Below are positions 10,091-18,058 of a DNA stretch of 64,000 nt, piece by piece (position 1 is the first letter of the stretch; the number at the start of each line of letters is the position of its first letter). This DNA is from an uncultured Dysosmobacter sp. Its GTDB lineage: Bacteria; Bacillota; Clostridia; Oscillospirales; Oscillospiraceae. The notes beneath the pieces were generated by a model that saw nothing but the letters and a program-made list of their open reading frames with translations, was not told where the DNA came from and ran no database searches. Location: assembly GCF_947631165.1 (NCBI RefSeq), contig NZ_CANRKH010000005.1, positions 1 to 64,000 of the forward strand, read 5' to 3'. The translations under genes were made by a program, and so were the position numbers.

Positions 10091-10162
10091 AACCACGCGG
10101 AAAATGAATACAACAATCGCTGCGGCCAGTTGGCTGTCGCCAAGAGCCGGAAATACAAGTGA
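10091..10162 (+). pseudogene. Diverged duplicate of the rnhA 3' end
   Basis: Translating in the right frame gives [20 protein letters not shown] and then a Tyr-Lys ending with TGA, matching the true RnhA end [20 protein letters not shown] plus Tyr-Lys. Over 23 codons, most differences are at third positions and keep the amino acid, so this is not a recent copy of the intact end. The catalytic Asp of NRCDQ is replaced by Gly. There is no start codon. It is most likely the relic of a displaced native end. Confidence 0.85.
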
Positions 10163-10215
10163 AACGGCGGTCCCGCCATTGGACCGTTGGAAATAAAAGA
10201 AAGAAGGGCAAAAAC

Positions 10216-10590
10216 ATGGCAGGAAAATTTGAGATCAAGCAGACCAAAAGCGGGTATCGGTTCAATTTGATCGCCACCAATGGACAGGTGATCGCAACCA
10301 GCGAGACCTATTCCAGCCTGGAAAGCTGCAAAAACGGCGTGGAGAGCGTTCGGAAGAACTGCGCCGCCCATGTGGAGGATCAGACTAAGGAGGGATTTGA
10401 GACTCTGACTCACCCCAAGTATGAGGTCTATGTGGACAAGGCCGGCGAATTCCGCTTCCGCCTGAAGGCGAAAAACGGCGAGATCATCGCCACCGGCGAG
10501 GGCTATAAGGCCAAGGCCAGCTGCCTGAACGGCATCGACTCCATTGGCAGAAACGCCCCCGAGGCGAAGGTCGTCGAAGCGGAGGCGTAA
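10216..10590 (+). CDS. YegP-like protein with two DUF1508 repeats
   Basis: A 124-residue protein made of two tandem DUF1508 units: GKFEIKQTKSGYRFNLIATN with SSLESCKNGVESVRKN, and KYEVYVDKAGEFRFRLKAKN with SCLNGIDSIGRN. Each has the family's FR.(R/L)KA.NG..I and C..GI.S(V/I) pattern. The function of the family is not established; it is often linked to stress. ATG 10216 is preceded by GAAAGAAGGG. A strong terminator follows at 10745. Confidence 0.85.
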   Translation: MAGKFEIKQTKSGYRFNLIATNGQVIATSETYSSLESCKNGVESVRKNCAAHVEDQTKEGFETLTHPKYEVYVDKAGEFRFRLKAKNGEIIATGEGYKAKASCLNGIDSIGRNAPEAKVVEAEA

Positions 10591-10744
10591 AACAGACGGA
10601 GAGAGACGCTGCAAAATCGTTTTCGTTACAAACATTCACAAACTGTTCACATGAAAAACATAATTCCGCAAAAAATATCGGGTACTTTATATACTAGCAA
10701 CGGGTCCTCCCAACCCGATGCGTTTTCTCCCTCCTAAAACACAC

Positions 10745-10790
10745 ACGGCAAAAGGACCGCTTCGGCGGTCCTTTTGCCGTCTTGCTTTTT
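10745..10790. terminator. Strong intrinsic terminator
   Basis: A near-perfect stem, arms ACGGCAAAAGGACCGC and GCGGTCCTTTTGCCGT around a TTCG loop (10745-10780), followed by CTTGCTTTTTTT. It ends the YegP-like transcript and insulates nadE, whose own promoter must lie between here and 10849 or further upstream. Confidence 0.85.
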
Positions 10791-10848
10791 TTCGCGGAAC
10801 GGGGTAAGATAGGCCCATCAAGATCACCATCGTCAGGAGGTCGATTTC

Positions 10849-12759
10849 ATGAGAGATGGTTTTATTTCCGTGGCCTGCGGCAGTCCCAAACTGCGGCTGG
10901 CGGATTGCCGCTACAACGCGGAGCAGACGTTTATGATGATGCGTCAGGCAGAGAAGGCCGGCGTCAAGGTGCTGGTGCTGCCGGAGCTGGGCCTGACGGG
11001 CTACACCTGCGGCGACCTGTTTTATCAGGACACTCTGCTCCGGGGTGCGGAGGAGGCTCTGTCCACGGTGCTGGAGGCGACCCGGAACCTGGAAGTGGTC
11101 ACGGCGGTGGGATTGCCGGTGCGGGTCAACAACAAATTGTATAACTGCGCGGCAATTATACAAAAAGGGGAGATTTTAGGAGTGGTTCCCAAGACCCACC
11201 TGCCCAATTACAGCGAGTTTTACGAAAAGAGGCAGTTCGCTCCGGCCCAAGCGGGGCGGAATTGGATCAATCTCTGCGGACAGACGCCGCTTTTTGGGAA
11301 AGAGCAGTTGTTTGTCTGTGACGATCTGCCGGAGCTGATCCTGGGTTTTGAGATCTGCGAGGACCTGTGGGCACCCACTTCTCCCGCTGTATCGATGGCC
11401 CAGCGCGGAGCAACCGTCATTGGCAATCTGTCCGCCAGTAATGAAGTCATCGGTAAGGATGCCTACCGCCGCCAGCTGGTGACCATGCAGAGCGCCAAGC
11501 TGCTGTGCGGCTATGTCTATTCCAGCGCCGGCGAGGGAGAGTCCACCTCCGACCTGGTGTTCGGCGCCCACCAGATGATCGCGGAAAACGGCGCGCTGCT
11601 GGCGGAGCGGCGGTTTGAGGGCGGCCTGCTGATCTCGGAGATCGACGTACAGAAGCTGTCCTATGAGCGCCGCCGGATGCAGTCCTTTGATGATATGGAG
11701 CAGCGTTTGGACAGCCATTTTTCCCTTACCCTCTCCGATACCAAGCTGTCCCGCTACGTGGCCCCCATGCCCTTCGTCCCCGAGGGGAAGGAGGACCGAG
11801 ACGCCCGCTGCCGGGAGATCCTGCTGATCGCCTCTTTGGGCCTCAAACAGCGGCTGGAGCACACCGGGGCAAAAACCGCCGTGGTGGGCCTCTCCGGCGG
11901 ACTGGACTCAACCCTGGCGGTCCTCATCACCGGCCTCGCCATGAAAATGCTGGACCGGCCTATGACGGACATCGTGGCCGTCACCATGCCCTGCTTCGGC
12001 ACCACGGACCGCACGAAAAACAACGCCGTCATCCTGGCGGAGCGGATGGGCGCCGTGCTGAAAACGGTGGATATCTCGGGCACCGTCCGCAGCCATTTCC
12101 GGGATATCGGCCACGATATGGACGACCACTCCGTCACCTTTGAAAACGGCCAGGCCCGGGAGCGGACCCAGGTGCTGATGGATATCGCTAACCAGACCGG
12201 CGGCCTCGTCATCGGCACCGGCGATCTCAGTGAGCTGGCCCTGGGCTGGTGCACCTACAACGGCGACCACATGAGCATGTACGGCGTCAACGCCTCTATC
12301 CCCAAGACCCTGGTGCGGCATCTGGTGGGCTATCTGGCCCGGGACAACGCGGAGAAGGACGAGGCCCTCCACGACGTGCTGGAGGATATCCTGGACACCC
12401 CCGTCTCCCCGGAACTGCTGCCCGCCGTGAAGGGCGAGATCAGCCAGCGGACAGAGGACCTGGTGGGTCCCTACGAGCTCCACGACTTCTTCCTGTACTA
12501 CGTCCTCCGCTGGGGCTTCTCCCCCGCCAAGGTCTACCGCCTGGCCCAGTACGCCCTGGGGAAACAGTACAGCAGCGCGGTCATCTTAAAGTGGCTCAAA
12601 ACTTTTTACCGCCGTTTCTTCACCCAGCAGTTCAAGCGGAACTGCCTTCCCGACGGCCCCAAGGTGGGCACCGTGGCCCTGTCCCCCCGCGGCGACTGGC
12701 GGATGCCCAGCGACGCGAAGATGAACCTGTGGCAGGCGGAGCTGGAGACGCTGAACTGA
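10849..12759 (+). CDS. nadE: Glutamine-dependent NAD+ synthetase
   Basis: A 636-residue two-domain enzyme that makes NAD+ from deamido-NAD+, ATP and glutamine. The N-terminal nitrilase-type glutaminase has the Glu-Lys-Cys triad in PELGLTGY, VPKTHLPNYSEFYEKR and GFEICEDLW. The C-terminal synthetase has the P-loop-like VVGLSGGLDSTLA near residue 348. The fused form removes the need for free ammonia. AGGAGG precedes ATG 10849. Its final ten codons are repeated imperfectly 158 bases downstream. Confidence 0.97.
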   Translation: MRDGFISVACGSPKLRLADCRYNAEQTFMMMRQAEKAGVKVLVLPELGLTGYTCGDLFYQDTLLRGAEEALSTVLEATRNLEVVTAVGLPVRVNNKLYNCAAIIQKGEILGVVPKTHLPNYSEFYEKRQFAPAQAGRNWINLCGQTPLFGKEQLFVCDDLPELILGFEICEDLWAPTSPAVSMAQRGATVIGNLSASNEVIGKDAYRRQLVTMQSAKLLCGYVYSSAGEGESTSDLVFGAHQMIAENGALLAERRFEGGLLISEIDVQKLSYERRRMQSFDDMEQRLDSHFSLTLSDTKLSRYVAPMPFVPEGKEDRDARCREILLIASLGLKQRLEHTGAKTAVVGLSGGLDSTLAVLITGLAMKMLDRPMTDIVAVTMPCFGTTDRTKNNAVILAERMGAVLKTVDISGTVRSHFRDIGHDMDDHSVTFENGQARERTQVLMDIANQTGGLVIGTGDLSELALGWCTYNGDHMSMYGVNASIPKTLVRHLVGYLARDNAEKDEALHDVLEDILDTPVSPELLPAVKGEISQRTEDLVGPYELHDFFLYYVLRWGFSPAKVYRLAQYALGKQYSSAVILKWLKTFYRRFFTQQFKRNCLPDGPKVGTVALSPRGDWRMPSDAKMNLWQAELETLN

Positions 12760-12887
12760 CCGTGCAGCCCCTTTGCCCGACCCAAACTAGCGAAGCGTTT
12801 GGGGAGGGAGAGGAGAAAGGCGCACGGCAGGAAAAGGCACGCCGGCGTAAGACGGCGGGCCGTTTCGAGAGGGCGGCTTTTGACGAG
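12760..12887. repeat. Structured spacer between nadE and its duplicated 3' end
   Basis: 128 bases after the nadE stop with a stem CCCAAACTAGCGAAGCGTTTGGG near 12781-12803 in outline (loop containing GCGAAGC) and a second around ACGCCGGCGTAAGACGGCGG. It is comparable in size and content to the spacers behind recF and rnhA. No gene is seen. Confidence 0.55.
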
Positions 12888-12917
12888 TGGCAGGCGGAGT
12901 TGGAGACACTGCATTAA
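12888..12917 (+). pseudogene. Short duplicate of the nadE 3' end
   Basis: Thirty bases matching nadE 12730-12759 at 25 positions; the encoded ending WQAELETLH plus TAA mirrors the real WQAELETLN plus TGA. One difference is synonymous in Glu-Leu-Glu, and the stop codon itself differs. The two copies are 158 bases apart and in different frames. The match is short, so it is the weakest of the three gene-end duplications taken alone. Confidence 0.65.
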
Positions 12918-12943
12918 AACGTCCAGTGGGCAAAAGACCTGAT

Positions 12944-12976
12944 AAAAAGAGCTTTCCATCAGGAAAGCTCTTTTTG
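12944..12976. terminator. Intrinsic terminator after nadE
   Basis: AAAAAGAGCTTTCC and its complement GGAAAGCTCTTTTT with an ATCA loop form a hairpin ending in a T-run. It lies beyond the duplicated nadE end, so transcription would run through that end before stopping. Confidence 0.85.
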
Positions 12977-13096
12977 CTGCCTATGAACTGCCTATTGCAT
13001 TTTTTTCAAAAGCCTTTTGAATATCTCTGGAAACCCCTCCTATCCTGTTTCATGGGCACAGCTTAGCAGGGATCATGATATTCTGCAGCCGTTCCC

Positions 13097-13130
13097 TTGA
13101 CAATGGTCCGATACCGTACTATAATATAGT
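13097..13130 (+). promoter_or_regulatory. SigA promoter with overlapping operator for the MarR-MATE operon
   Basis: TTGACA at 13097-13102, 17 bases, then TATAAT at 13120-13125: a perfect housekeeping promoter. The 13-base palindrome ACTATAATATAGT (13118-13130) covers the -10 box and is a natural site for the MarR protein encoded just downstream, which would then repress its own operon. Confidence 0.75.
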
Positions 13131-13159
13131 CCGAAATCGTACCAAAAGGCGGGGATTTT

Positions 13160-13588
13160 TTGAATACCAGACAACAGATGGCGGCCATCAACACCTGTAT
13201 CAGCCAGAGCAATATGCTCTATGGCGAGTGGGCCAAGCAGCATGGCATGAGCTATAATATGCTGATGATCTTGTGTACGCTGGACGCGGGACCATGTACG
13301 CAGAAGCAGGTATCGGAGAGTTGGATGATCCCGAAGCAGACTGTCAATACCATTGTCAAAGGCCTGGAGCGCCAAGGCAGGGTCCGCTTTGCGGCGGGAC
13401 AGGACCAAAAGGAGAAGCTGGTCTGCCTAACAGCGGAGGGACAGGCGTTTGCAAAGGAGATATTGGAGAAAATGTATCAAATGGAGGACCGGGTCCTGGA
13501 GCAGATGGGCCCGGAACTGTGTGAGATGCTGCTGAAAAGCGAGCGGGCCTTTGCGGAAACACTTGCCCAGGAGGTCCGCCGTGGATAA
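13160..13588 (+). CDS. MarR-family transcriptional regulator
   Basis: A 142-residue winged-helix repressor. The DNA-binding region runs from KQVSESWMIPKQTVNTIVKG to the wing RVRFAAGQDQKEKLVCLT, a typical MarR pattern. The likely start is TTG 13160, six bases after AGGCGGGG; ATG 13178 is an alternative that drops six residues. The MATE gene overlaps its 3' end by eight bases, so the pair is one operon, probably controlled by the palindrome over the promoter. The inducer is unknown. Confidence 0.88.
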   Translation: MNTRQQMAAINTCISQSNMLYGEWAKQHGMSYNMLMILCTLDAGPCTQKQVSESWMIPKQTVNTIVKGLERQGRVRFAAGQDQKEKLVCLTAEGQAFAKEILEKMYQMEDRVLEQMGPELCEMLLKSERAFAETLAQEVRRG

Positions 13589-14909
13589 CCCGCTGGCAAG
13601 AGAGTTCCGCACCGCCTCCCTGCTGCGGTTCGCCCTGCCCAACATCGTCATGATGGTGTTTTTGTCCCTGTACACCATTGTGGACGGCATGTTCATCTCC
13701 CGCTTTGTGGGGACGCTGGCCCTGTCCGCTATCAATATGTCCTATCCCCTGAACTGCCTGGAAATGGCAGTGGGCATCATGCTGGGCACCGGCGGCAGCG
13801 CGGTCATCGCCCGGGAGCTGGGCGAGGGAAAGGAAATGGCTGCCCGGCAGGATTTCACCTGCATCGTGGCGGCGTCGCTGCTGCTGGGCTTGGCGTTTCT
13901 GGCGCTGGGGAACCTGTTTTTGGACCCGGTTTTGAGATTTTTAGGCACCAGCCGGATCCAGTTTCCCTACTGCCGGATCTATACCCGCATCCTGCTGCTG
14001 TTTGCTCCGGCTTTCTTCCTGCAAACGGCTTTTCAGACGCTTTTCGTCACCGCCGGAAGGCCGGGGTTGGGCCTGGGCCTCACGGTGGCGGGAGGCCTGG
14101 CCAATATCGTGCTGGACTGGCTGCTGATGGGGCCTGTGGGCATGGGCGTGGCGGGAGCCGCCGTGGCCACGGGCATTGGATATTGTGTTCCGGCCGCGGC
14201 AGGCATGGTGTTCTTCTTCCGGAACAGGAGAGGGACCCTGTATTTCACGCCCTTCCGCCCCAGGCGGCGGATGGTGCTGCAAGCCTGCGGCAACGGCTCG
14301 TCGGAGATGGTCACCAACATCGCCAATGCCGTTACGACATTGCTGTTCAACCTGATCTTCCTGGAGTTCTGGGGGGAGGACGGCGTGGCCTCCATTACCA
14401 TCGTCATGTATTTTCAGTTCGTGTTCACAGCAGTGTTTTTTGGCTTCTCCATGGGCGTGGCGCCGGTGATCAGCTACAAATACGGCGCCCAGGACACAGC
14501 CCAGATGAGGCGCATCTTCCGCTGCTGTCTGGGATTCGTGCTGGTCTGCTCCGGGGCGATGTACGGACTGGCCCGGCTGGTCATCGGCCCCTGCCTGACC
14601 CTCTTCACAGATGCGGACAGCGCGGTATACGCCATCACCGTGGAGGGCTTTCCCCTCTATGCGGCAAGCTTTTTGTTCATGGGTGTGGGCATCTTTGCCT
14701 CTTCCCTGTTCACCGCCCTGTCGGACGGCGTGGCGTCCGCCGTCATCTCCTTTGCCCGCACCTTCGTGTTTCTGGTGGGGATGTTGCTGCTCCTGCCCCG
14801 GCTGTGGGAGGGGACCGGCGTGTGGCTGGCGGTCCCGGCGGCGGAACTGCTGGGCCTGGCGGTTTCGGCGGCCTTTCTGGCGTGGGGCCGAAAAAAGTAT
14901 CAATATTAA
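13581..14909 (+). CDS. MATE-family multidrug/Na+ antiporter
   Basis: A 442-residue integral membrane protein with about twelve helices and the MATE halves beginning LRFALPNIVMMVFLSLYTIV and, in the second half, SEMVTNIANAVTTLLFNLIF. Family members export cationic drugs or metabolites using Na+ or H+ gradients. GTG 13581 follows AGGAGG and overlaps the MarR stop, which points to translational coupling. Being cotranscribed with a MarR regulator suggests a substrate-induced pump; the substrate is unknown. Confidence 0.88.
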   Translation: MDNPLAREFRTASLLRFALPNIVMMVFLSLYTIVDGMFISRFVGTLALSAINMSYPLNCLEMAVGIMLGTGGSAVIARELGEGKEMAARQDFTCIVAASLLLGLAFLALGNLFLDPVLRFLGTSRIQFPYCRIYTRILLLFAPAFFLQTAFQTLFVTAGRPGLGLGLTVAGGLANIVLDWLLMGPVGMGVAGAAVATGIGYCVPAAAGMVFFFRNRRGTLYFTPFRPRRRMVLQACGNGSSEMVTNIANAVTTLLFNLIFLEFWGEDGVASITIVMYFQFVFTAVFFGFSMGVAPVISYKYGAQDTAQMRRIFRCCLGFVLVCSGAMYGLARLVIGPCLTLFTDADSAVYAITVEGFPLYAASFLFMGVGIFASSLFTALSDGVASAVISFARTFVFLVGMLLLLPRLWEGTGVWLAVPAAELLGLAVSAAFLAWGRKKYQY

Positions 14910-14912
14910 AAA

Positions 14913-14950
14913 GACCGGCCCAGTGTGGAAAATCCCACACTGGGCCGGTC
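14913..14950. terminator. Bidirectional terminator between convergent genes
   Basis: A 17-base perfect stem (GACCGGCCCAGTGTGGG-type arms around AAAATC) sits between the MATE gene and the converging P-type ATPase gene. A-run upstream and C/T-rich downstream are modest, so efficiency is uncertain. Confidence 0.7.
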
Positions 14951-14960
14951 CATCATGGAT

Positions 14961-16892
14961 CTATTTTTTGAATTCATCGACCCGCAGGCACCGGGTTGCG
15001 TTGAGAATGGCGATGAAGGCCACGCCCACGTCAGCAAACACCGCCTCCCACATGGTGGCCATGTTGAAAGCGCCCAGGATCATTACGCCGAATTTGACCA
15101 ACAGGGCAAACCAGATGTTCTGGTTGACAATGCGCAGGGTCTTGCGGGAGATGCGCATGGCGGTGGCGATCTTGGAGGGCTTGTCGTCCATCAACACGAT
15201 GTCGGCAGCCTCGATAGCGGCGTCGGAGCCAAGGGCGCCCATGGCGATGCCGATATCGACGCGGCTCAGCACCGGGGCGTCGTTGATGCCGTCGCCCACG
15301 AAGGCCACCTTGCCCTTCTGGCTCTTTTCCGACAGCAGCTTTTCCGTCAGGTCCACCTTGTCGGCGGGCAGCAGCTCGGCATGGTACTCGTCGATCCCCA
15401 GCTCCGCCGCCACGGCCTTGGCTACGGCCTCGGCGTCGCCGGTGAGCATCACGGTCTTTTTCACGCCGCTGGCCTTCAGGTCGGCGATGGCGGCCCGGGC
15501 GTCCTCCTTGGGCAGGTCGGAGATGACGATGTGTCCGGCGTAAAAGCTGTCCACCGTCACATGAACGATGGTCCCCGGCAGCTCGCAGGGCAGCCAGTTG
15601 ACGCTCTGCCGCTCCATCAGGCGGCTGTTGCCCACGGCCACGGCCTTGCCGTCCACCTTGGCGGTGACGCCGTGGCCGGCGATCTCCTCCACATCCTCCA
15701 CGCGGGAGGCGTCCAGATCGGCCTTGCAGGCGGCCCGCAGGGACAGGGAGATAGGATGGTCGGACCAGTGCTCTGCCAGGGCGGCGTATTCCAGCACCTG
15801 TTCTTCCGTGAAGTCCGCCTCGGGGTGGACGGCGGTAACGGTAAAGGTGCCCTTGGTCAGCGTGCCGGTCTTGTCAAAGACCACGGTCTCCGTATGGGCC
15901 AAAGCCTCTAAGTAGTTGCCGCCCTTCACCAGAATGCCGCACTTGGAAGCGCCGCCGATGCCGCCGAAGAAGCTGAGGGGCACGGAGATGACCAGCGCGC
16001 AGGGGCAGGAGATGACCAGGAAGATCAGCGCCCGGTGGAGCCAGTTGGCCCAGTCGGTGCCCAGCAGGAAGGCAGGCTGACTGGCAGCGGGGACCACCAG
16101 CAGGGCGATGGTGGGCAGCAGGAACAGCGCCAGGGCGGCGATGACCACGCAGGGGGTGTAATACCGGGCGAAGCGGGTTATGAAGTTCTCACTGGTGGAC
16201 TTCTTTTCGCTGGCGTTCTCCACCAGGTCCAGGATCTTGGACACCGTGGACTCACTGCAGGGCCGTGTGACCCTGATCCGCAGCAATCCGGTCTGGTTCA
16301 CGCAGCCGCTGATCACCGCGTCTCCGGCGGCCACGTCCCGGGGGACGGATTCGCCGGTAAGGGCGGCGGTGTCCAGGGCGGAGCTGCCCTCCAGCACCAC
16401 GCCGTCCAGGGGGACCCGCTCGCCGGGCTTCACCACGATGACGGCGCCCACCGCCACGTCTTCCGGGTCCACTTCCTCAATTTCGCCGTCTTCCCTTTCC
16501 AGGTTGGCGGTGTCAGGGCGGATGTCCATCAAAGCGGCGATGGACTGGCGGGATTTGCCCACGGCGTAGTCCTGGAACAGCTCGCCCACCTGGTAGAACA
16601 GCATGACGAACACCGCCTCAGCGTATTCGCCGGTGCCGAAAGCGCCGACTGTCGCCAGGGCCATCAGGAAATTTTCGTCGAACACCTGACCGTTGCGGAT
16701 GTTGCGGACGGCCTTGTACAGCACGTCCCAGCCGATGACGGCGTAGGGGGCCAGGTAGCACAGGGCCGTCAGCAGTCCCTGCTCCGGCAGGGGCCCAAAG
16801 GCCGTCAGCAGCTTTACGAGGATCAGCAGCGCCGCCGCGGCGATGATGCGCTTCAGCATCTTCTTCTGTTTTTTCGTCATATTTTTCATCAT
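14961..16892 (-). CDS. Heavy-metal P1B-type ATPase (Zn/Cd/Pb exporter type)
   Basis: A 643-residue pump. The features seen are the transmembrane CPC at residues 296-298, the phosphorylated Asp in DKTGTLTKG at 340, TGES at 179-182, the HP motif in EHWSDHP and the GDGINDAP hinge. The CPC-ALVISVP context matches the CadA/ZntA subgroup rather than CopA. It lacks the usual N-terminal metal-binding domain, which is encoded as a separate small protein upstream in the operon. The ATG overlaps the methyltransferase stop by four bases. Metal efflux is the likely role. Confidence 0.92.
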   Translation of the reverse strand: MMKNMTKKQKKMLKRIIAAAALLILVKLLTAFGPLPEQGLLTALCYLAPYAVIGWDVLYKAVRNIRNGQVFDENFLMALATVGAFGTGEYAEAVFVMLFYQVGELFQDYAVGKSRQSIAALMDIRPDTANLEREDGEIEEVDPEDVAVGAVIVVKPGERVPLDGVVLEGSSALDTAALTGESVPRDVAAGDAVISGCVNQTGLLRIRVTRPCSESTVSKILDLVENASEKKSTSENFITRFARYYTPCVVIAALALFLLPTIALLVVPAASQPAFLLGTDWANWLHRALIFLVISCPCALVISVPLSFFGGIGGASKCGILVKGGNYLEALAHTETVVFDKTGTLTKGTFTVTAVHPEADFTEEQVLEYAALAEHWSDHPISLSLRAACKADLDASRVEDVEEIAGHGVTAKVDGKAVAVGNSRLMERQSVNWLPCELPGTIVHVTVDSFYAGHIVISDLPKEDARAAIADLKASGVKKTVMLTGDAEAVAKAVAAELGIDEYHAELLPADKVDLTEKLLSEKSQKGKVAFVGDGINDAPVLSRVDIGIAMGALGSDAAIEAADIVLMDDKPSKIATAMRISRKTLRIVNQNIWFALLVKFGVMILGAFNMATMWEAVFADVGVAFIAILNATRCLRVDEFKK

Positions 16893-17524
16893 ATGGAAAC
16901 CTCCTGGATATCGGGTTTTCGCAGCACCGCCAGTCCCACAGGCAGGCGGCCGGGGATCACAGCCAGCTCGGAGACCGGCAGGCCCAGGCGTTCAAAAAAG
17001 GCGCGGTAGCTCTCCTGCGTGAATAGGTGCTTCTGCCGGAAGCCCAGCAGGCAGTACAGGGAAATCAGACCTTTCATCACCGCGCCGGCCTCTCCCATGA
17101 GAAAGGTAGGCAGCAGCAGCACGCCGCCGGGGGCGGTGACCCGCCACAGTTCCGCTGCCGCCCGCTCCGGCGCGTCCAGCAGATGCAGCACATTGGCGGC
17201 GCACACGGCCCCAAAGGCCCCGTCCGGCTCCGGCAGGCAGAAAAGATCCCGCTGGGCGAATTCGATGTTGGAAAGGTCCCGCCGGGCGGCCTTTTTCCGT
17301 GCCCGCTCCAGCATGGGCAGGGACAGGTCCGTGCAGAGGACCCGTTTGGCAAAAGGCGCGGCGGCCAGGGAGATCTCCCCGGTACCCGCCGCGCACTCCA
17401 GCAGATCGGACCTTGACGGGACACGGCGGGCCGCCTCTGCGGCCATTCCCCGGACCGCCCGGCGGTTGACGGCTTCTGCCAGATCATACAGCCCCGCGAT
17501 CCTGTCCCAGAACGTCCGGCCCAT
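16889..17524 (-). CDS. Class I SAM-dependent methyltransferase inside the metal operon
   Basis: A 211-residue protein with the Rossmann methyltransferase motifs: LLECAAGTGEISLAAAP (motif I), VLCTDLSLPMLERARKK (motif II/post-I) and GAVCAANVLHLLDAP (motif IV region). It resembles UbiE-type enzymes. The ATG at 17524 is one base after the HMA gene stop; upstream starts would run through that gene. It also overlaps the ATPase start, so all three are translationally coupled. The substrate is unknown; a small-molecule or metal/metalloid acceptor is conceivable from context only. Confidence 0.82.
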   Translation of the reverse strand: MGRTFWDRIAGLYDLAEAVNRRAVRGMAAEAARRVPSRSDLLECAAGTGEISLAAAPFAKRVLCTDLSLPMLERARKKAARRDLSNIEFAQRDLFCLPEPDGAFGAVCAANVLHLLDAPERAAAELWRVTAPGGVLLLPTFLMGEAGAVMKGLISLYCLLGFRQKHLFTQESYRAFFERLGLPVSELAVIPGRLPVGLAVLRKPDIQEVSI

Positions 17525-17525
17525 T

Positions 17526-17741
17526 TTATACGGACAGCTCGCAGTCCGGCTCCACCTTTTTGGCGGTGGCGATGACTTCCTGCAAAATATCGTCAAACCG
17601 GGCGTCGTCAGCGTCCAGCATCAGCTTCTGGGACATAAAGTTGATGGTGACGGAATGGACCCCGTCGATCTTCCGCACGGCGTCCTCCACCTTGGCGGCG
17701 CAGTTGGCACAGTCGATAACGAACTTGTAACGCTTTTTCAT
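17526..17741 (-). CDS. Heavy-metal-associated (HMA) domain protein
   Basis: A 71-residue ferredoxin-like metal-binding domain. The metal site is DCANCAAKVE (CxxC) near residues 10-19, as in CadA/ZntA N-terminal domains and metallochaperones. It is probably the detached N-terminal domain of the ATPase encoded downstream, delivering or sensing metal. Its ATG follows GGAAGATCAT, a weak ribosome site. A 275-base MITE-like element separates it from the ArsR gene upstream. Confidence 0.88.
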   Translation of the reverse strand: MKKRYKFVIDCANCAAKVEDAVRKIDGVHSVTINFMSQKLMLDADDARFDDILQEVIATAKKVEPDCELSV

Positions 17742-17776
17742 GATGATCTTCCTCCCGTATGTATGTTAAAAATATG

Positions 17777-18051
17777 ATACCCTCAGTGGACAAGGGGCAA
17801 CACGCCTGCCGGCGGCTAAAATCAACGTTGGCAGCGTCATCGTTCTAGGTGGGCGTCAGCCCACCGTCGTCCTCTTCCTTGCCAGCACCGATTTTTTCTC
17901 GCTGGCAGGTCCTTTGGAGTTTTTCAGGAGCAGATTTAGCGGCTGGCAAGGCAGACGAGGCAGCCGGGCTGCCGCCCGGCAACGAGGATAACGCCGCCAG
18001 CCGCTGCAGATGCCCTGAAAAACCGCGTTGTCCTTTGTCCACTGAGGGTAT
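17777..18051. mobile_element. MITE-like element with ~25-bp terminal inverted repeats
   Basis: The left end ATACCCTCAGTGGACAAGGG (from 17777) and the inverse complement of the right end, ATACCCTCAGTGGACAAAGG (ending 18051), match almost perfectly and continue as GCAAC/ACAAC. The 275-base interior has no gene but several strong stems, such as TGGGCGTCAGCCCA and GCCGGGCTGCCGCCCGGC, plus a TGCCAGC/GCTGGCA pair. If the true ends are CCCTCAG...CTGAGGG, both are flanked by TA, as in IS630/Tc1-mariner MITEs; that classification is inference. It sits between the ArsR and HMA genes of one operon. Confidence 0.85.
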
Positions 18052-18058
18052 GGAAAGC

